This document shows positions 28,622-36,140 of a stretch of 64,000 nt of DNA, piece after piece. Positions within the stretch are counted from its first letter, which is position 1. Each line of letters opens with the position of its first letter. A program made the position numbers and the translations under genes. This DNA comes from DASSJM01 sp036280655 (GTDB taxonomy: Bacteria; Actinomycetota; UBA4738; HRBIN12), in contig DASUQI010000020.1 of the NCBI GenBank assembly GCA_036280655.1, positions 93,131-157,130 of the forward strand, read 5' to 3'. Under the pieces are notes generated by a model, which had not been told where the DNA came from, searched no databases, and saw nothing but the letters and a program-made list of their open reading frames with translations.

Positions 28622-28695
28622 CGCGTTCTCAGCTCCTCTCACGTCTCGATCGCGAGCCTCGATCCCACGCTACGCACGCCGACCAGCCACCTCCA

Positions 28696-28709
28696 GGGCC
28701 GAAGGTCCT
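28696..28709. promoter_or_regulatory. Candidate DevR box upstream of the LiaF-like gene
   Basis: Reads GGGCC-GAAG-GTCCT, the exact reverse complement of the 7506 site, 75 bp upstream of ATG 28621. Confidence 0.5.
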
Positions 28710-28825
28710 CCCGTACGACAGCGCGTCAGCATCAATCCGCATGGCCGGGCAGCGAGTGGAGACCGGTCATCGGGAGCGACGTCCCGCCCGTCGAGGCTTC
28801 CTTGGCGTTTTGCGCCGGGAAGGGA

Positions 28826-28840
28826 GGGTCCTGATGGCCC
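28826..28840. promoter_or_regulatory. Weak DevR-like site upstream of the 28920 operon
   Basis: Reads GGGTC-CTGAT-GGCCC: good half-sites but a 5-bp spacer instead of 4. 80 bp upstream of the ATG at 28920. Listed because of its position; may be coincidental. The 28622-28919 stretch otherwise shows no gene. Confidence 0.3.
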
Positions 28841-28919
28841 CCGAACGACGGGCCCGGTGACCGCTGCCACGCCGTGGGAAGGCGGTTAGACGTGTCGATG
28901 GTCGACGAAGGAAACCGAG

Positions 28920-30167
28920 ATGGCTCCACTGAAGATCTTGCTGATCGGGTACAGCGGCGCGAACAACACCGGCGCCGAGGCCCTCTTGCAGGCCGACATC
29001 GAGGACCTTCGAGCCGTGTTCGGCGAGGAGGCCCTGCTCACCATCCCGGCGCTCAAGGATCCGGCGAACCTGCGCCGGTATCTGCACGAAGGACCGGCAC
29101 TCCGCATCGTATCGATGCCGTCGGTCTTCCCGGTCGCGACCCGGCGCCTGGTCCGTGAGCACGACCTCGTGGTCCTGGTCGAAGGCAGCGCCTACATGGA
29201 CACATGGACGTCCGCATTGCTCTGGTACTTCCTCTGGGCCACGCGCTGTGCGTACCGGGAGGGCAAGCCGTGCCTCGCGTACGCGGTGGACGCCGGCCAG
29301 CTCCGGCCTCGCAATCAACGCCTGGTCCGGCGCTGGGCGAGTACGACGGATCTGATCGTCACCCGGTCCCGAGCGGCCGCCGAGCGTCTCCGCGGGTGGG
29401 GGGTCACGGCGCCGATCGAGTGGAGCGCCGACAACGCCTTCAACTTCGACCCGCGTCCCGAGGACGAGGAGTGGGCCCACGCGATCTGGCCCGGCGACCC
29501 CCGGCCGCCGATCGGGATCGCGGCGGTCGACTTCTTCCGGTGGCCCGTCGTGATCCGGCCGTGGGGGCGCTCGGAGGATCGCTATCGCTGGCCGTACTTC
29601 TTCTCGACCTCTCCGGCGCGCCGACGCCGGAGCACCGACCTCGCCGCGAGCTACGCCTGCCTCGCGGATCGCGTGATCGAGCGCCACGACCGGTCGGTCG
29701 CACTCGTGTGCATGGAGGAGCTCGACGAGCCTGTCGCGAGGGCGATCCACCACGAGATGGAGCACCCGGAACGGGCGAAGGTCTTCTCGTCCCGTGAGCA
29801 GGACGCGTCGAGGATGACGGCGCTCCTGCAAAGCCTCGGCGTGCTCGTGACATCCCGGTACCACGCGTCGGTCCTGTCGCTCGCCGCCGGCGTGCCGCAG
29901 GTCGCCGTCGGACACGATCTCCGCCTCCGCACCTTGTACGAGGAACTGGGGCTCGAGCCGACGCACTTCTTCGCTCCCGACGACGACCCGGCGGTCTTCG
30001 CCCGCGTCGCCGAGACCGTTGAGGCGCTGTTGTTGGATCCGGGCGGCGTGCGCGATGCGCTCCATGCCGGCTACGAGGCGCACGTCTCGGCAGCTCGCCG
30101 GAACCGGGAGCTCTTGCGCGGCTTCGCCGCCGCACATGGGTGGGGTGTGCCCGCATGGGCGACGTAG
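28920..30167 (+). CDS. Polysaccharide pyruvyl transferase family protein
   Basis: 415 aa, ATG 28920 with GAAGGAAA upstream. The fold of the CsaB/WcaK family is visible: N-terminal KILLIGYSGANNTGAEALLQADI, middle DLVVLVEGSAYMDTW, and the C-terminal signature TSRYHASVLSLAAGVPQVAVGHD that binds the glycosyl/pyruvyl donor region. Family members add ketal pyruvate to cell-wall glycans or act as glycosyltransferase-like enzymes. Its neighbours (acyl-CoA reductase/ligase fusion, GMC oxidase) suggest a glycolipid or other conjugate as substrate. It overlaps the next gene by 13 bp and leads the operon. Confidence 0.82.
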   Translation: MAPLKILLIGYSGANNTGAEALLQADIEDLRAVFGEEALLTIPALKDPANLRRYLHEGPALRIVSMPSVFPVATRRLVREHDLVVLVEGSAYMDTWTSALLWYFLWATRCAYREGKPCLAYAVDAGQLRPRNQRLVRRWASTTDLIVTRSRAAAERLRGWGVTAPIEWSADNAFNFDPRPEDEEWAHAIWPGDPRPPIGIAAVDFFRWPVVIRPWGRSEDRYRWPYFFSTSPARRRRSTDLAASYACLADRVIERHDRSVALVCMEELDEPVARAIHHEMEHPERAKVFSSREQDASRMTALLQSLGVLVTSRYHASVLSLAAGVPQVAVGHDLRLRTLYEELGLEPTHFFAPDDDPAVFARVAETVEALLLDPGGVRDALHAGYEAHVSAARRNRELLRGFAAAHGWGVPAWAT

Positions 30168-32878
30168 TCCTGCTCACCGGCGGAACCGGATTCCTCGGCA
30201 CGGAGGTAGCGGCACGGCTCTTGCGCCGCGCCGATCTCGAGATCGTCGCGCTCGTCCTCGCGAGCAGCGACGACGACGCCGTCCACCTCTCGAGACGTGC
30301 CTGGTGGCACCGGCCTGAACTGCGCGAGGCGCTCGGCACCCGTATCCATGCCGTGGCCGGCGACGTCGCGGAGCCCCATCTCGGCCTCGATCCTGCCCGG
30401 CATGGGGATCTGCTGGATCGAGTCACCCAGATCGTGCACACGGCCGCCGACCTGCGGGCCGACGCGTCCGTCCAGGAACTTCGCGCCACGAACGTGGACG
30501 GCGTGGCCAACGTCTTGGAGTTCGCGCGGTCCGCCGAGGGGATCGAGAGAGTGGTGCACGTGTCCACCGCGTACGTAGCGGGCCGTCGACGAGGCTCCGT
30601 GAGCGAGGACGATCTGACCGGCGAGTTCGGGTTCGCGACCGCGTACGAGCAGACGAAGTACGAGGCGGAGCGGCTGGTCCGCGAAGCGGCGTCCCAGCTG
30701 CCGATCTCGATCGTCCGCCCCTCCATGATCGTCGGCGACTCTCGGACCGGCGTCATCAAGACGTTCAACACCTTCTACGTGCCACTCCGGCTCTTCCTTT
30801 CCGGCAGACTGCGGATCGTTCCGGCGCGTCGCAGCCTCCGCGTCAACATCGTGCCGGTCGACTACGTCGCCGACGCGATCGTCCGACTGATGTTCGATCC
30901 CGCAGGCGCCGGGCTGACGTTCCATCTGACCACTCCGACGGACGAGCTCCCCACCGCCGGGGAGGTCATCGCCTTCGCACGCCGGTGGGCGCGGGATCGG
31001 CTCGACGTCCGGCTCCCGTCGCCGCTGTTCCTCCCCGTCGGTTCCCGAGCGTGGGGACGCATCGGCCGCGTGCTCGCTCCGTACTTCAGGGAGCGGCGTC
31101 GGTTCCGCCGGGACCACACGGACGAGGTGCTCGGTCCGACGGTGCCGGATTGGCACGACTACCTCCCGATCCTTCTGGATCAGGCGACTGCCCACGGATT
31201 CCTCCATCGGTCCGACCGCACCGTCCACGAGCAGGCAGCGTTCCGGATGGCCAGCCGGCATCTCCCCGTCAGCTTCGTCGACGTCGACGAAGACGGTGCC
31301 AAGAAGCGTCGGTCGGCGGCCGTGCTACGCGGCGAGATCACCAGCGCGACCGCGGCGCTCCGCGCGATGGGCGTGGGGTACGGGTCAAGGGTCGCGATCG
31401 TCGGGTCGAACAGCACGCGGTACCTGGTCGCGGATATCGCGATCGGACTATCCGGCGGTGTCAGCGTCCCGCTGTATTCGACGGCGCCGCCCGACGACCT
31501 CGCCGACGTCTTGCGGCGAAGTCGCGCGGAACTCCTGTTCGTCGGCACGAACGCCGTGATGAACCGCATCGACGAGCTCTCGACGACGGTGCCGATCATC
31601 TCCTTCTGTACGGACCAACCTTCTGCCCACCGCGACGTGGTCAGCTGGACCTCGTTCCTCGCGAAGGGCGAGCACGCCGAGCTTCCTGCGTTCTCGCCGG
31701 TCGGTCCGGACGATCTGGCCACCATCCGGTACACGTCGGGCACCACCGGACCGCCCAAGGGCGTGGCGTTCACGCACGCCCAACTTCGGTGGATGGCCGA
31801 GACGATCGCATCGCTGATCCCCTGGAGCGCCCGAGTTCGACCGGCCCGATACCTGTCCTTCCTGCCGATGAGCCACGTGGTCGAAGGCATCTTGGGCGCG
31901 TACAGCCCGTACGACCTTCCCGCTCCGGTCGAGATCACGTTCCTCGGGGACCTTCGGCGTGTGGCCGCGACACTTCCCGCCGTGCGCCCGACCGTCTTCT
32001 TCTCTGTGCCTCGGCTATACCAGAAGGTGTGGGAGGGTCTCGGTCGAAGCCGGATCGGCGCCCGCTACCAGCGCATGTCGGAAGGCCGCCTTCGCCGGCT
32101 CCTCCGGCCGGTCGTGCGTCGCCGGTTGCTTCGCCGTACGGGCCTCGACGCATGCGTGCAGCTGATGGTGGGCTCGGCTCCGGTCGATGAAGAGCTCCTG
32201 CGATCCTTCCGTGAGCTCGGAGTGGAGATCCACGACGCGTACGGGCTGACCGAGGCCCCGCTCGTGGCGCTGAACCGCCTCGGCCGGAACCGTATCGGGA
32301 CCGTGGGTGAGCTCCTTCCCGAAACGCAGATCCGTGTGGCGGATGACGGAGAGGTTCTGGTCCGAGGGCCGCAAGTCATGGTGGGGTACGTCGAGGAGGA
32401 TCATCAGCCATTCCGAGGCGGCTGGCTCTCGACCGGCGACCTCGGCCACGTCGACGAAGGCTGGCTCGTCATCGACGGTCGCAAGAAGGACCTGCTGAAG
32501 ACCGCGTACGGGAAGTACGTCCAGGCGTCGAAGATCGAGATGCTGCTTCGCCGGATCCCCCTGGTCGCGGACGCGATGGTCGTTGGCGAGGGCAGGCCCT
32601 TCTGCACGGCGCTGTTGTGGACGGACGACATCGGGGGCACGGCAGCGATCGATCGTGCCGTGCTCGAGGTGAACCGTCGACTGTCACACCCCGAACAGGT
32701 GAAGCGGTGGGCCGTGCTTCGAAACGACCTGTCGATCGAACGTGGCGAGCTCACCGCCAACCTCAAGCTCAAGCGCCATCGACTGGAAGCGAGGTTCCGC
32801 GGCGCGATCGAGTCCCTGTACGAAGGGCATCCGGCCGCTCCGATCAAGGCCGTCGACCGGGAGGAGGTACGCACGTGA
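30155..32878 (+). CDS. Fusion of an SDR/thioester reductase domain and an acyl-CoA synthetase
   Basis: 907 aa, ATG 30155 (GTG 30140 possible). Residues about 1-360 form a fatty-acyl-CoA/thioester reductase-type extended SDR: VVLLTGGTGFLGTEVAARLL, a Ser-Thr-Ala-Tyr stretch HVSTAYVAG, catalytic YEQTKYEAE and the substrate motif VRPSMIVGDSRTG. Residues about 380-890 are an ANL-type long-chain acyl-CoA synthetase: RYTSGTTGPPKGV, YGLTEAP, STGDLG and DGRKKDLLKTAYGKYV. No carrier-protein domain or phosphopantetheine site was found. Carboxylic acid reductases have the opposite order (A-T-R). It could activate a fatty acid and reduce the CoA ester to aldehyde or alcohol; this is inference. Confidence 0.85.
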   Translation: MGDVVLLTGGTGFLGTEVAARLLRRADLEIVALVLASSDDDAVHLSRRAWWHRPELREALGTRIHAVAGDVAEPHLGLDPARHGDLLDRVTQIVHTAADLRADASVQELRATNVDGVANVLEFARSAEGIERVVHVSTAYVAGRRRGSVSEDDLTGEFGFATAYEQTKYEAERLVREAASQLPISIVRPSMIVGDSRTGVIKTFNTFYVPLRLFLSGRLRIVPARRSLRVNIVPVDYVADAIVRLMFDPAGAGLTFHLTTPTDELPTAGEVIAFARRWARDRLDVRLPSPLFLPVGSRAWGRIGRVLAPYFRERRRFRRDHTDEVLGPTVPDWHDYLPILLDQATAHGFLHRSDRTVHEQAAFRMASRHLPVSFVDVDEDGAKKRRSAAVLRGEITSATAALRAMGVGYGSRVAIVGSNSTRYLVADIAIGLSGGVSVPLYSTAPPDDLADVLRRSRAELLFVGTNAVMNRIDELSTTVPIISFCTDQPSAHRDVVSWTSFLAKGEHAELPAFSPVGPDDLATIRYTSGTTGPPKGVAFTHAQLRWMAETIASLIPWSARVRPARYLSFLPMSHVVEGILGAYSPYDLPAPVEITFLGDLRRVAATLPAVRPTVFFSVPRLYQKVWEGLGRSRIGARYQRMSEGRLRRLLRPVVRRRLLRRTGLDACVQLMVGSAPVDEELLRSFRELGVEIHDAYGLTEAPLVALNRLGRNRIGTVGELLPETQIRVADDGEVLVRGPQVMVGYVEEDHQPFRGGWLSTGDLGHVDEGWLVIDGRKKDLLKTAYGKYVQASKIEMLLRRIPLVADAMVVGEGRPFCTALLWTDDIGGTAAIDRAVLEVNRRLSHPEQVKRWAVLRNDLSIERGELTANLKLKRHRLEARFRGAIESLYEGHPAAPIKAVDREEVRT

Positions 32879-33426
32879 GTCTCCGACTGCGTGCCCTCGA
32901 GCTCCACGTCCCCAGGTGGGTGGCCCGGTCGGCCATCCGACGTCTCTTCGAAGCGACCGGGTCCGCGTTCGGTTCCGATCCCATCTGCACGGACGGCTCG
33001 GACCACATCGCCCTCCTGGAACGTTATGCGGCGTTCAGCGCCACGTCGGCGGAACGGGCCCTCGCCGATCGCACCGATCTCGACGACCTCTCCCGTCGCA
33101 TGTGGAACAACGCCTACGCGCTCGGGGAGTCACTCCGCCGTCGACTCGGCGTCCGCAGTCGCGAGGACGCGCTGCGAGCGGCGAGGATCGCATACCGGAT
33201 GATCGGCATCGATGTCCGAGCGGACCCACGCGGCGACATGGTCGTCGATCGATGCTCCTTCGCCGAGCGGTACTCGCCGCAGGTGTGTCGGGTCATGTCC
33301 TCACTCGATGCCGGCATGGTCGCGGGGCTCACGGGCGGGGGGCGGTTGACATTCTCCGAGCGGATCACCGAGGGGCGGCCTCGCTGCCTGGCTCGGATCG
33401 CATGGGAGGGGGCGCCCGGACCATGA
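32875..33426 (+). CDS. Unknown protein, possibly related to L-2-amino-thiazoline-4-carboxylate hydrolase family
   Basis: 183 aa, GTG 32875 overlapping the previous stop (GTGA), with GAGGAGG upstream. A mainly helical N-terminal part is followed by a beta-rich end, MVVDRCSFAERYSPQVCRVMSSLDAGMV and LTFSERITEGRPRCLARI. The Cys...Cys-x5-Asp...RC pattern reminds me of the ATC hydrolase/V4R-like ligand-binding folds, but I cannot assign it firmly. It sits between the reductase-synthetase fusion and a GMC oxidoreductase, all in one operon, so a small-molecule or lipid-related role is likely. Confidence 0.75.
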   Translation: MSLRLRALELHVPRWVARSAIRRLFEATGSAFGSDPICTDGSDHIALLERYAAFSATSAERALADRTDLDDLSRRMWNNAYALGESLRRRLGVRSREDALRAARIAYRMIGIDVRADPRGDMVVDRCSFAERYSPQVCRVMSSLDAGMVAGLTGGGRLTFSERITEGRPRCLARIAWEGAPGP

Positions 33427-34736
33427 AGCGACGCGCGATCGTCGTGGGCAGTGGGGCCGGCGGGGCCACGGTCGCCAAGGAGCTGCAGGGCGACTTCGAC
33501 GTCACCGTGCTCGAGGCGGGTAAGGACTTCCGACGCGCCAAGCTGGAGCGAGGATCGATCGAACGATTGCGCCGAAGCCGAGCGCTCGTGGACCCGCGAT
33601 CGGTGCGCCTCGTCTATCCGCCGATCCGCATCCGCCGGACACCGGACATGCTCCTCGTGAACGGCATCGGCACGGGGGGCACGACGACGATGGCGACCGG
33701 GAACGGCGTCCGGATGGACGAGGGCATCCGCGCGCTCGGCCTCGATCTCGACCGTGAATTCGAGGCGATCGGCCGCGAGATCCCGACCAGCACCGCGCAC
33801 CGGCAACGATGGCACCCGACGACGCGACGCCTGTTCCGTGCGTTCGACGACCTCGGCCTTGGACCGACCGTGATGCCGAAGATGGGCGACGCCCCCCACT
33901 GCCGGCACTGCGGCCGGTGCATGCTCGGTTGTCCGTACGGTCGGAAATGGGACAGCCGCCAGTTCCTCGACGAGGCCGTTGGGCACGGCGCTCGCCTGGT
34001 GACCGGGTGCCGCGTGAGCGAGGTCGTGATCGACGGCGGTCTGGCGAGGGGTGTCGTCGCGCGAAGGAAGGCGCTGGATCGGTTCGTCCCAGCCGACCTC
34101 GTCGTGCTCGCCGCCGGGGGGTTCGGGACGCCGGCCATCCTCGAGCGGTCGGGGATCGCATGCGAACCGAGGCTCTTCGTCGATCCCGTCCTCACCGTTG
34201 CGGCACCGGTTCCGGACGCCTGGCAGTGCAACGAGATCGAGATGCCCTTCGTCGTGCAGCGCGAGGGGTACATCCTGGCTCCGTACTTCGACTGGATCAG
34301 CAGCCTGTTCCATCCGCGGTGGCGGTACCGTTTGCAGGACATCGTGGGCATCATGATCAAGCTCGCGGACGAGAATGTCGGGTTCGTGTCGGGCCGCAAG
34401 GTGCACAAGCTGCTCACGCCGGCCGACCGTTCGCGCTTGGACGAAGCGGTTGGTCTCGCCACCGAGATCCTCGGGTCCTTCGGCGCCGATCCCGAGCACG
34501 TGTTCCCTGGGATCGTGCACGCCGGTCACCCCGGCGGCATGTTGCCGCTCACCGAGGCGTCCGCCGCAACGCTTCACGACGCCCGGCTGCCCGAGAACCT
34601 CTTCGTTGCGGACGCGACCCTCTTCCCGAGGTCGCTGGGCAACCCACCGATCCTCACGATCATCGCGCTGGCGAAGCGCGTCGCCCGGATCTGCGCCGAT
34701 GGATCCGCCCATTTAGGAGTGGTTGGGCGTGCTTGA
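33423..34736 (+). CDS. GMC-type FAD-dependent oxidoreductase with a four-cysteine motif
   Basis: 437 aa, ATG 33423 overlapping the previous stop. FAD-binding N terminus AIVVGSGAGGATVAKEL, GMC-like LLVNGIGTGGTTTMATGN, and C terminus VADATLFPRSLGNPPILTII. The insert HCRHCGRCMLGCPYG (about 158-172) has the C-x2-C-x2-C-x3-C spacing also found in long-chain alcohol and sterol oxidases of this family. Shorter than most GMC enzymes (500-570 aa). Together with the preceding reductase/ligase it may oxidise or desaturate a lipid alcohol. Last gene of the operon; direction of chemistry unknown. Confidence 0.87.
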   Translation: MKRRAIVVGSGAGGATVAKELQGDFDVTVLEAGKDFRRAKLERGSIERLRRSRALVDPRSVRLVYPPIRIRRTPDMLLVNGIGTGGTTTMATGNGVRMDEGIRALGLDLDREFEAIGREIPTSTAHRQRWHPTTRRLFRAFDDLGLGPTVMPKMGDAPHCRHCGRCMLGCPYGRKWDSRQFLDEAVGHGARLVTGCRVSEVVIDGGLARGVVARRKALDRFVPADLVVLAAGGFGTPAILERSGIACEPRLFVDPVLTVAAPVPDAWQCNEIEMPFVVQREGYILAPYFDWISSLFHPRWRYRLQDIVGIMIKLADENVGFVSGRKVHKLLTPADRSRLDEAVGLATEILGSFGADPEHVFPGIVHAGHPGGMLPLTEASAATLHDARLPENLFVADATLFPRSLGNPPILTIIALAKRVARICADGSAHLGVVGRA

Positions 34737-34870
34737 CACGGTTGAACCGGTCGGGGAACGGGGGCCGGTGCGCGGCTGCCTCCATCGCCAGTTCCGCTGT
34801 GGCGTTCCCGTAGGTCGGACCCCCGCTTGGTGGGAATACGGTCTGAGGACGGTCGAGGGGAGGAAGGACG

Positions 34871-35059
34871 ATGACGAAAGGCAGCACGGGCGCCGCAGCA
34901 GGTGGTGGCGCCCTCTACGGTCTTGGGATCTTCGGCGCACTGTTCTACTACTGGCAGCAGGCCGATTCGTTCTGGGAGTACGTCTGGGCGGTCTTCCCGA
35001 AGGCGATCTTCTGGCCGGCGTACATGGTCTACGAGGGGTTCAGGGCACTCGGGGCGTAA
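34871..35059 (+). CDS. Small conserved membrane protein
   Basis: 62 aa, ATG 34871 preceded by GGGGAGGAAGG. A glycine/alanine-rich start (TKGSTGAAAGGGALYGLG) leads into one TM helix, then YYWQQADSFWEYVWAVFPKAIFWPAYMVYEGF, a conserved aromatic amphipathic second helix typical of a small actinobacterial membrane family. Function unknown. It stands alone and is followed by a strong terminator. Confidence 0.8.
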   Translation: MTKGSTGAAAGGGALYGLGIFGALFYYWQQADSFWEYVWAVFPKAIFWPAYMVYEGFRALGA

Positions 35060-35108
35060 GACGGACCTCCGCCCGAGCCTCGCACTGCGACAGTGCGCCT
35101 CCCCGTGA

Positions 35109-35141
35109 CGGCGGAGGCCCCGCGCCGCGGGGCCTCCGCCG
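35109..35141. terminator. Strong GC hairpin between convergent genes
   Basis: Inverted repeat of about 14-16 bp (GGCGGAGGCCCCG / CGGGGCCTCCGCC with a very short loop). It separates the 34871 gene from the convergent SRPBCC gene and could stop both. Confidence 0.8.
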
Positions 35142-35150
35142 GAACGGCTC

Positions 35151-35657
35151 CTATCCTTCGTCCATCGGCTGCCCGGTCTCGAGCAACGTCTTCAGGTCAC
35201 TGAGGACGAGTGCCCAACCGCCGCCACCCTCGTAGATGTGCGCGACGCTCGCGACGGCCGCCGCGGTCTTCGGCGCGTTCTCCAGCTCGTGCGTCAGCGT
35301 GAGCCTCGTGAGCCCGCCGTCGTCCTCCTCGATGTCCCAGATGAGGCGCGTGGCTCCCTCGCCCGCGAGCTCGGGGTCGAAGAGGAACCGCCAGGTCTGC
35401 ACGAGCCTGCGGGGCGGGTCCGCCTCCAGCACCTCGCCGTCGGCGAGCGCCTCGGGCATCCCCATCGCCTGCTCCTTCGGCCCGGCGATCGCCCGGAAGC
35501 TCCCGCCGGGGCGCAGGTCGTACTCCATGCGCCCTGGGTAGCCGAACCTCGCGTTCCACGCAGGGTCGGTGATCGCATCCCAGACCACCTGCGGCGTCGC
35601 CTTGATGTAGACGCGGTAGACCTGCGTCGTCACGGCGGTTCCCGTATCCGTCGTCAT
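35151..35657 (-). CDS. SRPBCC/AHSA1-family protein paired with an ArsR regulator
   Basis: 168 aa, ATG 35657. YRVYIKATPQVVWDAITDPAWNARF, GRMEYDLRPGGSFRAI and the terminal amphipathic helix EGGGGWALVLSDLKTLLE define an activator-of-Hsp90-homologue/START-like (SRPBCC) protein. It is translationally coupled (ATGA) to the ArsR-type regulator upstream, a recurring gene pair in actinobacteria. Probably binds a hydrophobic ligand or acts in stress/detoxification. No catalytic residues apparent. Confidence 0.88.
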   Translation of the reverse strand: MTTDTGTAVTTQVYRVYIKATPQVVWDAITDPAWNARFGYPGRMEYDLRPGGSFRAIAGPKEQAMGMPEALADGEVLEADPPRRLVQTWRFLFDPELAGEGATRLIWDIEEDDGGLTRLTLTHELENAPKTAAAVASVAHIYEGGGGWALVLSDLKTLLETGQPMDEG

Positions 35658-35974
35658 GCCATCTCCTCCTCCAGCTCGGTCTTCAACTCCGCGAGCGCCG
35701 AGACCTGACGCTCGCGGTACTTGTCGATCCACCGGTCGTGGATCAACCGGATGGGCACGGGGTTCAGGAAATGCAGCTTCTGCCGGCCCGACCGGCGGGT
35801 GACGACGAGCCCGGCGTCCTCGAGGACCCGCAGGTGCTTCATGACGCCGAACCGCGTCATCTCCAGCTCGGACTCGAGCTCCGAGAGCGTGCGGCCGTCA
35901 CGCACGAAGAGCCGGTCGAGGAGGAAGCGGCGCGTCGGGTCCGCGAGGGCCTTGAATACCCGGTCGTCGTCCAC
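35654..35974 (-). CDS. ArsR-family transcriptional regulator
   Basis: 106 aa from GTG 35974; the frame upstream has only a TTG. Winged HTH: FKALADPTRRFLLDRL, LSELESELEMTRFGVMKHLRVLEDAGLV, RRSGRQKLHFLNP. No metal-site cysteines, so it belongs to the SdpR-like group that works with SRPBCC partners. An inverted repeat GTGAC-N6-GTCAC at 35988-36003, just upstream of the start, is a candidate operator for autoregulation. Confidence 0.9.
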   Translation of the reverse strand: MDDDRVFKALADPTRRFLLDRLFVRDGRTLSELESELEMTRFGVMKHLRVLEDAGLVVTRRSGRQKLHFLNPVPIRLIHDRWIDKYRERQVSALAELKTELEEEMA

Positions 35975-35987
35975 GGCTCGAGGATAG

Positions 35988-36003
35988 GTGACCAAAGAGT
36001 CAC
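35988..36003. promoter_or_regulatory. Inverted repeat, candidate ArsR operator
   Basis: GTGAC-CAAAGA-GTCAC, 14 bp upstream of the arsR-type start. Position and symmetry suit an autoregulatory site; not tested against other copies. Confidence 0.4.
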
Positions 36004-36140
36004 ATGTCAAGCCTCAGGACGTGCCTGTTCGGGTTCAAGGATCCGGCCCCAGGCGCCGAAGCAGAGGGGGTATCGGGACTGCTTCGCCGCGCGGTCGGCC
36101 TCGGCCGTGCGCGAGCCGAGAAGCGAGCGGGGGTCGGGAC

